DNA of 64,000 nucleotides from Sphingorhabdus sp. (GTDB lineage Bacteria; Pseudomonadota; Alphaproteobacteria; Sphingomonadales; Sphingomonadaceae): positions 372,001 to 436,000 of the forward strand of contig JANQNO010000005.1 in assembly GCA_028279555.1 (NCBI GenBank). Reading direction: 5' to 3'. How positions within the stretch are numbered: the stretch's first letter is position 1; the number at the start of each line of letters is the position of its first letter. This document shows, in pieces, positions 41,519 to 51,639 of the stretch. The position numbers and the translations under genes were made by a program. The notes under the pieces are model-generated. The model was not told the origin of the DNA. It saw nothing but the letters and a program-made list of their open reading frames with translations, and ran no database searches.

Positions 41519-43060
41519 ATGGCCAGCGCAGAGATTCTCTTTGTCCGATCGTTGGAGATGTCCGGCATGCACTCAGCCAGAAAAGACATAATCGACCATG
41601 CCAGAAAACCGCTCACCGAATTGTTTGCGCAGGATGCAAGCCGCGTGGAGAAATTCACGATCGAACAATCGGCCATTCGTTTCGATTTTTCCAAGAATCA
41701 TATCGATGAAAAACTGCTCGAAAAATTCGTTGCTCTTGCCGGGCAAGCGGCGTTGGAGGATCATCGCGAAAGCCTGTTCTCAGGCGGAATCGTCAACCCG
41801 ACCGAAGGGCGCGCCGCGGAACATTCTGCCGAGCGGGGCAATGGGAATATCGACGCGGTAGCCGAGGCAAAGGCCCTGCGTCAGCGTATGCGCGGATTGG
41901 TCGATGCAATCGAGGCAGGGGCCTTCGGTGAGATCAGGCATCTGCTTCATATCGGGATTGGCGGCTCGGCCCTGGGCCCGAAACTGCTGATCGATGCACT
42001 CGGCCGCGAAGATGCGGGATACGATGTGAAAATCGTGTCCAATGTCGATGCGGCGGCTTTGGCCGAAGCAGTGAACGGCATGGATCCCAAGAAAACCCTG
42101 ATCGCCATCGCGTCAAAGACATTCACGACAACCGAAACACTGATGAATGCGGAAAGCGCGATCGAATGGCTGCGCGAAGGCGCGGTGGATGATCCCCATG
42201 GCCGCTGTATCGCGCTCACGGCTAATCCGGAAAAGGCGCTTGAATGGGGCGTCGATGAAAGCCGCATTCTGCCTTTCAGCGAGACTGTCGGCGGGCGCTA
42301 CTCGCTATGGTGCTCGATCGGCTTTCCTGCTGCCCTGGGATTGGGCTGGGCCGCATTCGAGGAACTGCTGGAAGGCGCTGCGGCTATGGACCGGCATTTC
42401 AAGTCGGCACCGATGGCGGGAAATGCCCCGGTAATGTCGGCTTTCGTGGATTACTATTATGTCCAGGCATGTGGCAGCCAGACGCGCGGCGTCTTTGCCT
42501 ATGACGAACGACTTCGGTTGCTGCCGGATTATCTCCAGCAGCTGGAAATGGAATCGAACGGCAAGTCGGTGACAAGCGAAGGCGATGCTGTTGACTATCC
42601 CACCGCGCCGATCACCTGGGGCGGGGTCGGAACCGATGCCCAGCATGCGGTTTTTCAGCTTTTGCATCAGGGAACACATCTGGTTCCTGTCGAGTTCATC
42701 ATAGCCAAGACGCCGAGCCACGATTTTGATCCAGCGCATCATGAAACGCTGCTTACCAACTGTTTTGCGCAGGGAGCGGCATTGATGCAGGGCAGGGAAA
42801 GCGACGATCCGGCGCGAAGCTATGCTGGAGACAGGCCATCGACGACTTTGCTGATCGAGGATGTCACGCCCGCCATCCTCGGTGCTTTGATTGCCTTTTA
42901 CGAGCACCGGACATTCGCGAACGCTGTGTTGTTGGGGACCAATCCCTTCGATCAATTTGGCGTCGAACTGGGTAAAGAGATCGCGAAATCGATAGCTGAG
43001 AATGGGCCCAGAGGGTACGACGGGTCGACGATGGCGCTCATCGAAGCGGCTGAATTTTAG
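41519..43060 (+). CDS. pgi: Glucose-6-phosphate isomerase
   Basis: HIGIGGSALGPKLL; GVFAYDERLRLLPDYLQQLEMESNGK; true start may be slightly downstream. Confidence 0.95.
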   Translation: MASAEILFVRSLEMSGMHSARKDIIDHARKPLTELFAQDASRVEKFTIEQSAIRFDFSKNHIDEKLLEKFVALAGQAALEDHRESLFSGGIVNPTEGRAAEHSAERGNGNIDAVAEAKALRQRMRGLVDAIEAGAFGEIRHLLHIGIGGSALGPKLLIDALGREDAGYDVKIVSNVDAAALAEAVNGMDPKKTLIAIASKTFTTTETLMNAESAIEWLREGAVDDPHGRCIALTANPEKALEWGVDESRILPFSETVGGRYSLWCSIGFPAALGLGWAAFEELLEGAAAMDRHFKSAPMAGNAPVMSAFVDYYYVQACGSQTRGVFAYDERLRLLPDYLQQLEMESNGKSVTSEGDAVDYPTAPITWGGVGTDAQHAVFQLLHQGTHLVPVEFIIAKTPSHDFDPAHHETLLTNCFAQGAALMQGRESDDPARSYAGDRPSTTLLIEDVTPAILGALIAFYEHRTFANAVLLGTNPFDQFGVELGKEIAKSIAENGPRGYDGSTMALIEAAEF

Positions 43061-43069
43061 GAAAGCGGT

Positions 43070-44419
43070 ATGCGTGAATTTGACTATGATCTTTTTGTAA
43101 TCGGCGCAGGTTCCGGCGGTGTCCGCGCCTCCCGGATCTCGGCGGCGCATGGCGCAAAGGTGGCGGTTGCCGAAGAATATCGCGTCGGCGGCACCTGTGT
43201 GATCCGCGGATGCGTTCCCAAAAAAATGCTGGTCTATGGTTCGCACTTTGCCGAAGACTTGGAGGATGCACGCAACTATGGCTGGACGCTCGGCAAAGAA
43301 ACCTTCGACTGGCCGCGGCTGCGCGACAATGTGCTTGCCGATGTTGACCGGCTGAACAAAGCCTATACGACAACGCTTGAAAGCAACAATGTCGAGAGCT
43401 TTCTCGAGCGCGCGACGATTGCTGGGCCGCATGACATAAAACTTGCGAGCGGAAAGACTGTCACCGCAAAGAATATCCTCATCGCAACTGGGGCATGGCC
43501 CAGTATGCCCGACATTCCTGGAATAGAGCATGCCGTCTCTTCCAATGAGATGTTCCACCTGGATTCGGTTCCAAAGCGGCTTCTGGTCTATGGCGGCGGC
43601 TATATTGCGAATGAGTTTGCCGGAATATTCAACGGTCTGGGTAGCTGCGTAACCCTGGCCAACCGGTCGGAGCGGCTGCTGCGCGGCTATGATGAACAGA
43701 TCGTCGAGCGGCTGATGCAAATCAGCATCTCCAAGGGTATCGATATCCGTCTCAATTGTCAGCTTGAGCGCATCGAAGAGTCTGAAGACGGTACATTGAC
43801 CGCCTTTGACACGCGCGGAAGACCGCCGATCGAGGCCGATGTCATCCTGGTCGCCACCGGGCGCAAACCCAATACCGACGGTTTGGGTCTTGAAAATGCC
43901 GGGGTGGGGCTGGACCAGAAGGGTGCGGTGAAAGTCAACGATCTCAGTCAGACGAATATCGAGAATATCTATGCCGTCGGTGATGTGACCGACCGGGTTC
44001 AGCTGACGCCGGTTGCAATCCGGGAAGGGCAGGCGGTTGCAGACCATCTGTTTGGCGGCGAAAGCCGCATCATCGACTATGACATGATCCCCAGCGCGGT
44101 TTTTTCGCAGCCGCCGATTGGAGCTGTTGGTTTGACCGAAGGCGAGGCGCGCGAGAAATTTGGTAATGTGAAGGTCTACTCATCCGATTTCCGTTCGATG
44201 AAGAATATCTTCTCCGAGCGCGCCGAACGCAGCCTTTATAAAATGATATGCCATCCGGTTACCCAGCAGGTTCTGGGATTGCATATGATCAGCCCCGATG
44301 CCCCTGAAATCCTGCAGGCCGCTGCAGTTGCAGTTAAAGCCGGCCTCACCAAGCAGGCCTTCGACGACACAGTGGCACTGCATCCCAGCATGGCCGAGGA
44401 GCTCGTTCTGCTCAAATAG
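43070..44419 (+). CDS. gor: Glutathione-disulfide reductase
   Basis: GGTCVIRGCVPKKMLVYGSHF redox-active site; FAD/NAD motifs. Confidence 0.95.
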   Translation: MREFDYDLFVIGAGSGGVRASRISAAHGAKVAVAEEYRVGGTCVIRGCVPKKMLVYGSHFAEDLEDARNYGWTLGKETFDWPRLRDNVLADVDRLNKAYTTTLESNNVESFLERATIAGPHDIKLASGKTVTAKNILIATGAWPSMPDIPGIEHAVSSNEMFHLDSVPKRLLVYGGGYIANEFAGIFNGLGSCVTLANRSERLLRGYDEQIVERLMQISISKGIDIRLNCQLERIEESEDGTLTAFDTRGRPPIEADVILVATGRKPNTDGLGLENAGVGLDQKGAVKVNDLSQTNIENIYAVGDVTDRVQLTPVAIREGQAVADHLFGGESRIIDYDMIPSAVFSQPPIGAVGLTEGEAREKFGNVKVYSSDFRSMKNIFSERAERSLYKMICHPVTQQVLGLHMISPDAPEILQAAAVAVKAGLTKQAFDDTVALHPSMAEELVLLK

Positions 44420-44480
44420 GCGCATTTCCAGTTCCGTTTCGCAACCTGTCTTGCTAGCCTAGTGAGCAAGGAGACAGATT

Positions 44481-45500
44481 ATGGCGAAGACGGTTCTGGT
44501 AACCGGCGGCACGGGGTATATTGCCGGCGAGCTTATCAAGCAGCTGCTAAAGCGTGACTGGACTATTCACACAACGGTGCGCGACAAGGCGAAGAGCGAG
44601 CAAGCCATATTCGAGCGCTTTGGTCAGCCGGGCGAGCGTCTGAAGGTCTTCCAGGTGGAGCTGATGAGCGATGCAGGCTGGGCCGAAGCAAATGCGGGTT
44701 GCACCCATGTCGCGCATGTTGCCTCGCCGATCGCGGCAAGCACGCCAAAACACGAGGATGACATGATAGTCCCGGCCCGCGAAGGGACTTTGCGGGCACT
44801 GCGCTTCGCGAAAGAGGCAGGCGTGAAGCGCTTTGTTCAGACGAGCTCGATGGCGGCTATCGCCTACGGTCGCAGCGAGATGGAATATACGGTCGATCAG
44901 GATGACTGGACCGACATCGATCACCCCGACGTCTATCCCTATGTCAAATCGAAAACCATTGCCGAACGGGCGGCGCGTGACTGGATGGCGGAGCATGGTG
45001 ATGGCATGGAATTTGTTTCGGTCAATCCCGCTATGGTGCTGGGCCCGGTGGACAGTGCGGATTTTTCCGCCTCGGTCGAAGCAGTCAAGCAGCTTTTGGA
45101 TGGATCAATGCCGATGGCCCCGGATTTGGGATTCTCGATTGTCGATAACCGTGACATTGCCGACTTACATGTCAAATGCCTCGAAACGCCTGGCATTGCA
45201 GGCGGGCGATTCCCTGCAGGCGGGCCATTCATGAAGATGATCGATGTTGGCGCGGTATTGCGCGACAATCTGGGACAGAATGCGCGCAAGGTACCAAAGC
45301 GCGTTATGCCGGGCTGGATGGTATCGATTCTGAGCCTGTTCAACGAAGGCGTGCGCTCGATCAAGAGCGAGCTTGGCAAGAGCCGGCATGTCGATGCCGG
45401 CCATACCGAAGAAACACTGGGTTGGAGCATGCGCCCTGCTGAAGAAACGATTGTCGAATGTGCCAACAGCCTCGTCGAGCATGGGGTGGTAAAGGTCTAG
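44481..45500 (+). CDS. NAD-dependent epimerase/dehydratase (extended SDR)
   Basis: VLVTGGTGYIAGELIKQLL; YPYVKSKTIAE YxxxK. Confidence 0.9.
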   Translation: MAKTVLVTGGTGYIAGELIKQLLKRDWTIHTTVRDKAKSEQAIFERFGQPGERLKVFQVELMSDAGWAEANAGCTHVAHVASPIAASTPKHEDDMIVPAREGTLRALRFAKEAGVKRFVQTSSMAAIAYGRSEMEYTVDQDDWTDIDHPDVYPYVKSKTIAERAARDWMAEHGDGMEFVSVNPAMVLGPVDSADFSASVEAVKQLLDGSMPMAPDLGFSIVDNRDIADLHVKCLETPGIAGGRFPAGGPFMKMIDVGAVLRDNLGQNARKVPKRVMPGWMVSILSLFNEGVRSIKSELGKSRHVDAGHTEETLGWSMRPAEETIVECANSLVEHGVVKV

Positions 45501-46135
45501 GCCGCCTCGGGAAAATCGGCTTCCTGTTCGCCTTCGCGCCATTGCGGATATTTGTGCATAATCGATTGAAACAGTTCCGATTCTAGCAGGCGCGCCAGCC
45601 AGGGCTTGAGATTGGTTAGCGCCTGCTCGGCAAACCATTTGCTATCGACCATCGAGAATTGCCGGACAAAGGGGAAAATGGCGATATCCGTGTAGCCGGG
45701 CGCGCTTCCTGCCAGATAGGGCTTTCCATCAAGCCGCCTGTCAATTTCCATCAGATATTCCAGGCCCTTGGCGCGCGGTTCTTGAATATCATCGAGGTCA
45801 TATCGCGTCGGATATTTATAGTGGTCCAGAGCCTGCTTGAATGGTCCGTCATTGGCGGCAATCAGCACGTCGTCACGGTGTTCTCGCCAGCCTTGCGGAT
45901 CATTTTGCGCCAGCGCCCAGTCCATAACGTCGATGCTTTCGTCGATCACGCCGCCATCATCCCGAACCAGCACAGGAACAGTGCCCTTGGGTGAGGCATC
46001 GAGCATGGATTGCGGCTTGTCGCGCAAAAGCACCTCGCGAAGCCGGGTTTGAACGCCGCTCACCGCAATCGCCATCCGCGCGCGCATGGCATAAGGGCAG
46101 CGGCGAAAACTGTAGAGGATGGGCGGTTTTGCCAT
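45497..46135 (-). CDS. Glutathione S-transferase family protein
   Basis: MAKPPILYSFRRCPYAMRARMAI; ORF track over-extends upstream. Confidence 0.9.
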   Translation of the reverse strand: MAKPPILYSFRRCPYAMRARMAIAVSGVQTRLREVLLRDKPQSMLDASPKGTVPVLVRDDGGVIDESIDVMDWALAQNDPQGWREHRDDVLIAANDGPFKQALDHYKYPTRYDLDDIQEPRAKGLEYLMEIDRRLDGKPYLAGSAPGYTDIAIFPFVRQFSMVDSKWFAEQALTNLKPWLARLLESELFQSIMHKYPQWREGEQEADFPEAA

Positions 46136-46180
46136 GTGGTTCACATAAGCGCGGCGGGCGCAGGATTTCAACCGTTGAAC

Positions 46181-46206
46181 CCGATTTAATCGGCTGATTA
46201 ATCGGC
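46181..46206. promoter_or_regulatory. Candidate operator: two TTAATCGGC direct repeats within palindromic sequence
   Basis: CCGATTTAATCGG (46181..46193); TTAATCGGC at 46186..46194 and 46198..46206, 12-bp period; TTGACC at 46208. Confidence 0.45.
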
Positions 46207-46265
46207 ATTGACCTTGCGAGGCTTGGCTGGCAGTGGCATGGCGGGGCAAAGGACAGGGAGCGACT

Positions 46266-47798
46266 ATGTCAGCCAATATTGCCGAAGTCGAACGCCGCCG
46301 CGAAGCCGCGCTGCTCGGGGGCGGGCAGAAGCGGATCGATGCGCAGCACGCCAAGGGCAAGCTCACTGCGCGCGAGCGGTTAGAGGTGCTGCTCGATGAA
46401 GGCTCTTTCGAGGAACTCGACACCTATGTCGAGCATAACTGCACCGATTTCGGCATGGAGGAAACCAAGATACCCGGTGACGGCGTGGTCACAGGATCGG
46501 GTACGATCAATGGCCGGCTAGTTTATGTTTTTTCTCAGGATTTTACTGTGTTTGGCGGATCTCTGTCGGAGCGGCATGCCGAGAAAATCTGCAAGGTGAT
46601 GGATAATGCGATGAAGGTCGGCGCGCCCGTCATCGGGCTGAATGACTCGGGCGGCGCGCGGATCCAGGAAGGCGTGGCGAGCCTTGGCGGTTATGCCGAA
46701 GTATTCCAGCGCAATGTGCTTGCCAGCGGCGTGGTCCCGCAGATCAGCGTGATCATGGGGCCCTGTGCGGGCGGCGCGGTTTATTCTCCCGCTATGACTG
46801 ACTTCATATTTATGGTGAAGGATAGCAGCTATATGTTTGTAACTGGACCCGATGTGGTCAAAACAGTTACCAATGAAGTAGTGACGCAGGAGGAACTGGG
46901 CGGCGCAATCACCCATACTCAGAAATCGGGCGTGGCCGATGTCGCTTTCGAGAATGATATCGAGGCGCTGCTCGCGGTGCGCGAATTTTTCGACCTGATG
47001 CCGGAAAATAACCGCAGCGGCGTGCCCGAGCGGCCGACCAGCGATCCATGGGATCGTGTGGAAGACAGTCTCGATACGCTGATCCCGCCCAATGCTAACC
47101 AGCCCTATGATATGCATGAGCTCATCAGAAAGACGGTGGACGAGGGCGCGTTTTTCGAGCTGCAGCCTGGACATGCCGGCAACATCATCTGCGGCTTCGG
47201 GCGGATCGAGGGGCGCACGGTTGGCATTGTCGCCAATCAGCCGATGGTGCTGGCCGGCTGTCTCGACATCAATGCCTCGAAAAAGGCCGGACGTTTCGTG
47301 CGCTTCTGCGACGCCTTCGATGTGCCGATTGTCACATTTGTGGACGTGCCGGGCTTCCTGCCGGGCGTGGGGCAGGAGCATTCGGGCATTATCAAGCATG
47401 GCGCGAAATTGCTCTTCGCCTATGCCGAGGCAACAGTGCCGAAAATCACTGTGATCACCAGAAAAGCCTATGGGGGGGCTTATGACGTCATGGCGTCAAA
47501 GCATTTGCGCGGTGACCTGAATTATGCCTGGCCGACGGCGGAAATCGCAGTGATGGGCGCGAAGGGCGCGGTCGAGATCATCTTCCGCAGCGAGAAGGAT
47601 GATCCGGAAAAAATCGAGGCGCGCACCAAGGAATATGAGGATCGCTTTGCCAATCCCTTCATCGCCGCGCAGAAGGGCTTTATCGACGAGGTCATTATGC
47701 CGCATTCGACGCGAAAGCGCGTCGCGCTGGGTCTCAGAAAGCTGCGGAACAAGGAACTCGCCAATCCCTGGAAGAAGCATGACAATATTCCGTTGTGA
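46266..47798 (+). CDS. pccB: Propionyl-CoA/acyl-CoA carboxylase beta subunit
   Basis: [35 protein letters not shown]; start at the [16 protein letters not shown]. Confidence 0.96.
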   Translation: MSANIAEVERRREAALLGGGQKRIDAQHAKGKLTARERLEVLLDEGSFEELDTYVEHNCTDFGMEETKIPGDGVVTGSGTINGRLVYVFSQDFTVFGGSLSERHAEKICKVMDNAMKVGAPVIGLNDSGGARIQEGVASLGGYAEVFQRNVLASGVVPQISVIMGPCAGGAVYSPAMTDFIFMVKDSSYMFVTGPDVVKTVTNEVVTQEELGGAITHTQKSGVADVAFENDIEALLAVREFFDLMPENNRSGVPERPTSDPWDRVEDSLDTLIPPNANQPYDMHELIRKTVDEGAFFELQPGHAGNIICGFGRIEGRTVGIVANQPMVLAGCLDINASKKAGRFVRFCDAFDVPIVTFVDVPGFLPGVGQEHSGIIKHGAKLLFAYAEATVPKITVITRKAYGGAYDVMASKHLRGDLNYAWPTAEIAVMGAKGAVEIIFRSEKDDPEKIEARTKEYEDRFANPFIAAQKGFIDEVIMPHSTRKRVALGLRKLRNKELANPWKKHDNIPL

Positions 47799-47800
47799 GT

Positions 47801-48064
47801 ATGGTTGAGATTATTGCAAAACTTGTCGGCATTTTTCTCTTTGCAGCGTTAGGTGTTGGACTTTGGCGACAAGGAGACGCTTGGAAAGCCAAGGGAGAAG
47901 TGTCTAAGGAATGGGTCGAGGATAAGAATCCCAGGCCGATTTCAAGTGACGATTCTAGTTTCGGTCTTGCAGTCAACTGGCAGAAATTTATGGGTGTCCT
48001 GTCATGTTTCTTTGCAGCATTGTTCGGACTTTCCATAATTATTCAAATTGCAGGTATGCAATGA
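47801..48064 (+). CDS. Small membrane protein of unknown function
   Basis: Two hydrophobic segments; A/T-richer than flanking genes. Confidence 0.65.
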   Translation: MVEIIAKLVGIFLFAALGVGLWRQGDAWKAKGEVSKEWVEDKNPRPISSDDSSFGLAVNWQKFMGVLSCFFAALFGLSIIIQIAGMQ

Positions 48065-48065
48065 A

Positions 48066-48503
48066 ATGAAACTTGGCCGGATGAACCATATCGGCGTGGC
48101 GACGCCCGACCTTGACGCTTCCATCGCTTTTTACCGCGATGTGATGGGGGCGACGGATGTGACCGAGCCCTTCATCCTGGAGAGCCAGCAGGTGCGCGTA
48201 TGTTTTGTGAACACGCCGGGCGAAGAGGGCACGGTCGGCACCCAGGTCGAGCTGCTTGAGCCTACTTCGCAGGACAGTCCGGTTGGCAAGTGGCTGGAAA
48301 ACAAGCCTTATGGCGGGCAGCATCATATCTGTTACGAGGTGCCGAATATTCACAAGGCCAAGGAGGAATTCGAGGCCATGGGCAAACGCGTGCTGGGCGA
48401 ACCGCGCATCGGCGCGCATGGCACGCCCATATTTTTCGTGCACCCCAAGGATATGAACGGCATACTCACCGAGATTATGGAAACGCCGAAGGAAGGGCAT
48501 TGA
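48066..48503 (+). CDS. mce: Methylmalonyl-CoA epimerase
   Basis: MKLGRMNHIGVATPDLDASIAFYRDVMGA; FVHPKDMNGILTEIME. Confidence 0.94.
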   Translation: MKLGRMNHIGVATPDLDASIAFYRDVMGATDVTEPFILESQQVRVCFVNTPGEEGTVGTQVELLEPTSQDSPVGKWLENKPYGGQHHICYEVPNIHKAKEEFEAMGKRVLGEPRIGAHGTPIFFVHPKDMNGILTEIMETPKEGH

Positions 48504-48509
48504 GATAGC

Positions 48510-48582
48510 ACCGTAGTCCTGAGCCTGTCGAAGGGCGCGCTTATCCGGACAGATGTGCTTCGACAGGCTCAGCACTAACGGT
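48510..48582. repeat. REP-like palindrome
   Basis: CTGAGCCTGTCGAAG (48519..48533) and CTTCGACAGGCTCAG (48558..48572), perfect 15-bp inverted repeat; outer ACCGT/ACGGT. Confidence 0.9.
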
Positions 48583-48596
48583 TTTTTGGAGGAAGA

Positions 48597-49385
48597 ATGG
48601 CAGAATACGAAACGATCAACGTCGAAACCAAAGACGATGTTGCAACCGTTACGCTGAACAGGCCCGAGCGGCTGAATGCGATGCCGCCACAGATGGCCGA
48701 AGAGATCGGTGATTTTCTCGATAATCTGGATGGTGCGCGTTGCGTGTTGATCACGGGTGAGGGCAGGGCTTTCTGTTCCGGGGCTGATCTGGCGGGGCGC
48801 GACGCGTCGCAAAGCATTTCCGGAGGGCAGGGCGCCTACCGCGCGCTTACCCGCAGCTACAACCCGCTCATGCTCAAGCTTGCCAAGCTCGACATTCCGG
48901 TCATCACCGCCGTCAATGGTCCGGCGGCAGGCGTCGGCTGCAGCCTTGCCTTGGCCAGCGACTTCGCGATCGCCGCCAAGAGCGCCTATTTCCTGCAGGC
49001 CTTCGTCAATATCGGCCTGGTGCCTGACGGCGGTGCGAGCTGGATGCTGGCGCGGCTGGTCGGCAAGGCGCGCGCGACCGAGATGATGCTGCTTGGCGAG
49101 AAAATTCCGGGCGAGAAAGCCGCAGACTGGGGCCTTGTCTATAAATGCGTTGAGGATGATGCGCTGATGGGCGAAGCGCAGGCACTGGCGAAAAGGCTCG
49201 CCGGGGGCCCAACCATGGCGCTGGGCATTATGCGGCAAAATCTCGCCAAAGCGCTTGATAGCGACTATGCCAGCGCCTTGTTGGGTGAAGCGGAAGGACA
49301 ACGTGTTGCCGGCGACAGCGAGGATGCCCGTGAAGGTGCGATTGCTTTCCTGCAAAAGCGCAAGGCAGAGTTTAAGGGGAGGTAA
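48597..49385 (+). CDS. Enoyl-CoA hydratase/isomerase family protein
   Basis: [41 protein letters not shown]. Confidence 0.93.
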   Translation: MAEYETINVETKDDVATVTLNRPERLNAMPPQMAEEIGDFLDNLDGARCVLITGEGRAFCSGADLAGRDASQSISGGQGAYRALTRSYNPLMLKLAKLDIPVITAVNGPAAGVGCSLALASDFAIAAKSAYFLQAFVNIGLVPDGGASWMLARLVGKARATEMMLLGEKIPGEKAADWGLVYKCVEDDALMGEAQALAKRLAGGPTMALGIMRQNLAKALDSDYASALLGEAEGQRVAGDSEDAREGAIAFLQKRKAEFKGR

Positions 49386-49399
49386 ATCCGCAAAAATAG

Positions 49400-49477
49400 C
49401 CGTAGCCCTGAGCCTGTCGAAGGGCGCTTATCGGATAGACGTGCTTCGACAAGCTCAGCGGTTCCTCAGGATGAGCG
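49400..49477. repeat. REP-like palindrome (second copy)
   Basis: CTGAGCCTGTCGAAG (49408..49422) and CTTCGACAAGCTCAG (49444..49458), one mismatch. Confidence 0.88.
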
Positions 49478-49488
49478 ATATTGGATAT

Positions 49489-51639
49489 ATGACCAAAAAA
49501 ACCACAATCGACGACTGGAAGGCTCTGGCCGACAAGGAGGCCAAGGGCCGCGATCTGACTTGGGAAACGCCCGAAGGTATCGTGGTCAAACCGCTTTACA
49601 CGGCGGAAGACGCAGGAGATCCGGGGCTCCCCGGCTTCGGACCCTTCACGCGCGGTGTCAAGGCGTCGATGTATGCCGGTCGTCCCTGGACCATCCGCCA
49701 ATATGCGGGCTTTTCGACGGCCGAAGAGAGCAATGCCTTCTATCGGCGGAACCTAGCTGCGGGCCAGAAAGGGCTGTCGGTAGCCTTCGATCTTGCCACC
49801 CACAGGGGCTATGACAGTGACCATCCGCGCGTTGTCGGCGATGTCGGCATGGCGGGCGTGGCGATCGACAGCGTCGAGGATATGAAAATCCTCTTCGACG
49901 GCATCCCGCTCGACAAGATGAGCGTGTCGATGACCATGAATGGCGCGGTTATCCCGATCTTGGCTTTCTACATCGTCGCTGGCGAAGAACAGGGCGTTTC
50001 GCTGGATCAGCTTTCCGGGACCATCCAGAATGATATTCTGAAGGAATTCATGGTTCGCAATACCTATATTTATCCGCCCGAACCCTCGATGCGGATCATT
50101 TCGGATATTATCGCCTATACCAGCGCCAACATGCCGAGATTCAACAGCATTTCGATTTCCGGTTATCATATTCAGGAGGCTGGCTCGACGATTGTACAGG
50201 AACTGGCCTTCACGCTCGCCGACGGCAAGGAATATGCAAAAAGCGCGATGGCGACGGGTCTGGACATTGATGCCTTTGCGCCGCGGCTCTCTTTCTTTTT
50301 CAATATCGGCATGAATTTCTTCATGGAGATCGCCAAGCTGCGTGCTGCGCGCACGCTCTGGTACCGGATCATGGACGGGCTGGGCGCGAGAACCGAGCGG
50401 TCGAAGATGCTGCGCACGCACTGCCAGACATCGGGCGTATCACTGCAGGAACAAGACCCGTACAACAATGTCGTGCGCACGACGATCGAGGCGATGGCGG
50501 CGGCGCTGGGCGGAACGCAGTCTTTGCACACCAATGCGCTCGACGAAGCGGTCGCGCTACCCACAGATTTCTCCGCAAGAATCGCGCGTAATACGCAGAT
50601 TATATTGCAGGAAGAAACCGGAATGACCAATGTCGTCGATCCGCTAGGGGGCAGCTATTATATCGAAGCGCTCACCAATGAGCTGGTCGATAAGGCTCAG
50701 GAAATTCTCGACCGCGTCGATGCCGAGGGCGGCATGGCAAAGGCGGTTGCCGATGGTTGGCCGAAAGCAATGATCGAGGAAGCTGCCGCCGCCAAGCAGG
50801 CGCGTGTGGATCGCGGTGAAGATGTCATTGTCGGCGTCAACAAATATGTGCTTGAGGATGAGGAACTGCTCGAAACGCTTGAAGTCGACAATGCAGCAGT
50901 GCGCGAAGCGCAGATTGCCCGGATCAAGAAGACCAAGGCAGCGCGCGACGAGACAGCATGCCAAGCCGCGCTGAAGGCGCTGACCGAAGGCGCAAAGGGC
51001 GATGGCAATCTGCTTGAGCTGGCGGTCGAGGCAGCGCGCCAGCGCGCGACACTGGGCGAGATTTCGGGTGCCATGGAGGCGGCCTTTGGGCGCTACAAGA
51101 CCATGCCGGCACCGGTGAAGGGCGTGTATGGAGCGGCGCATGCCGACGATGCGCGCTATGCGATGGTCGTCGAGGGCGTCGATGCGGTATCACGCCGTTT
51201 GGGCCGCAAGCCGCGCATACTCGTCGCCAAGATGGGCCAGGACGGGCATGATCGCGGGGCCAATGTGGTGGCGAGCGCTTTTACCGATATGGGCTTCGAC
51301 GCGGTCAGCGGGCCGCTGTTCCAAACGCCGCAGGAAACGCTTGCACTTGCGCTGGAAAAAGATGTCGATGCGATTGGTGCATCATCACTGGCCGCTGGCC
51401 ACAAGACGTTGATCCCCGAACTGATTGGGCTCTTAAAAGATGCAGGGCACAGCGATATCAAGGTGTTTGCAGGCGGCGTAATACCGCCGCAGGATTATGA
51501 GTTTCTGCGCGATGCCGGCGTTGTCGGCATCTATGGCCCGGGCAGCAATATTGTCGAATGCGCTGCCGATGTATTGCGCCTGCTCGGCCACAATATGCCA
51601 CCTGCGGACACAGATGAAAAACAGGAAGCCGCTGAATAA
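49489..51639 (+). CDS. scpA: Methylmalonyl-CoA mutase
   Basis: [43 protein letters not shown]12 domain [18 protein letters not shown]. Confidence 0.96.
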   Translation: MTKKTTIDDWKALADKEAKGRDLTWETPEGIVVKPLYTAEDAGDPGLPGFGPFTRGVKASMYAGRPWTIRQYAGFSTAEESNAFYRRNLAAGQKGLSVAFDLATHRGYDSDHPRVVGDVGMAGVAIDSVEDMKILFDGIPLDKMSVSMTMNGAVIPILAFYIVAGEEQGVSLDQLSGTIQNDILKEFMVRNTYIYPPEPSMRIISDIIAYTSANMPRFNSISISGYHIQEAGSTIVQELAFTLADGKEYAKSAMATGLDIDAFAPRLSFFFNIGMNFFMEIAKLRAARTLWYRIMDGLGARTERSKMLRTHCQTSGVSLQEQDPYNNVVRTTIEAMAAALGGTQSLHTNALDEAVALPTDFSARIARNTQIILQEETGMTNVVDPLGGSYYIEALTNELVDKAQEILDRVDAEGGMAKAVADGWPKAMIEEAAAAKQARVDRGEDVIVGVNKYVLEDEELLETLEVDNAAVREAQIARIKKTKAARDETACQAALKALTEGAKGDGNLLELAVEAARQRATLGEISGAMEAAFGRYKTMPAPVKGVYGAAHADDARYAMVVEGVDAVSRRLGRKPRILVAKMGQDGHDRGANVVASAFTDMGFDAVSGPLFQTPQETLALALEKDVDAIGASSLAAGHKTLIPELIGLLKDAGHSDIKVFAGGVIPPQDYEFLRDAGVVGIYGPGSNIVECAADVLRLLGHNMPPADTDEKQEAAE

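Noticed and set aside
42305-44047. 580-aa ORF antisense to pgi/gor
   Set aside because: Spans two well-supported genes on the opposite strand; no family signature.
48039-49355. 438-aa ORF antisense to mce and crotonase, containing LVLSLSKH
   Set aside because: The LSLSKH peptide is just the translated REP; the ORF is an antisense artefact.
49255-49488. N-terminal extension of the methylmalonyl-CoA mutase ORF
   Set aside because: Runs through the end of crotonase and the REP in another frame; the conserved protein starts at about 49489.
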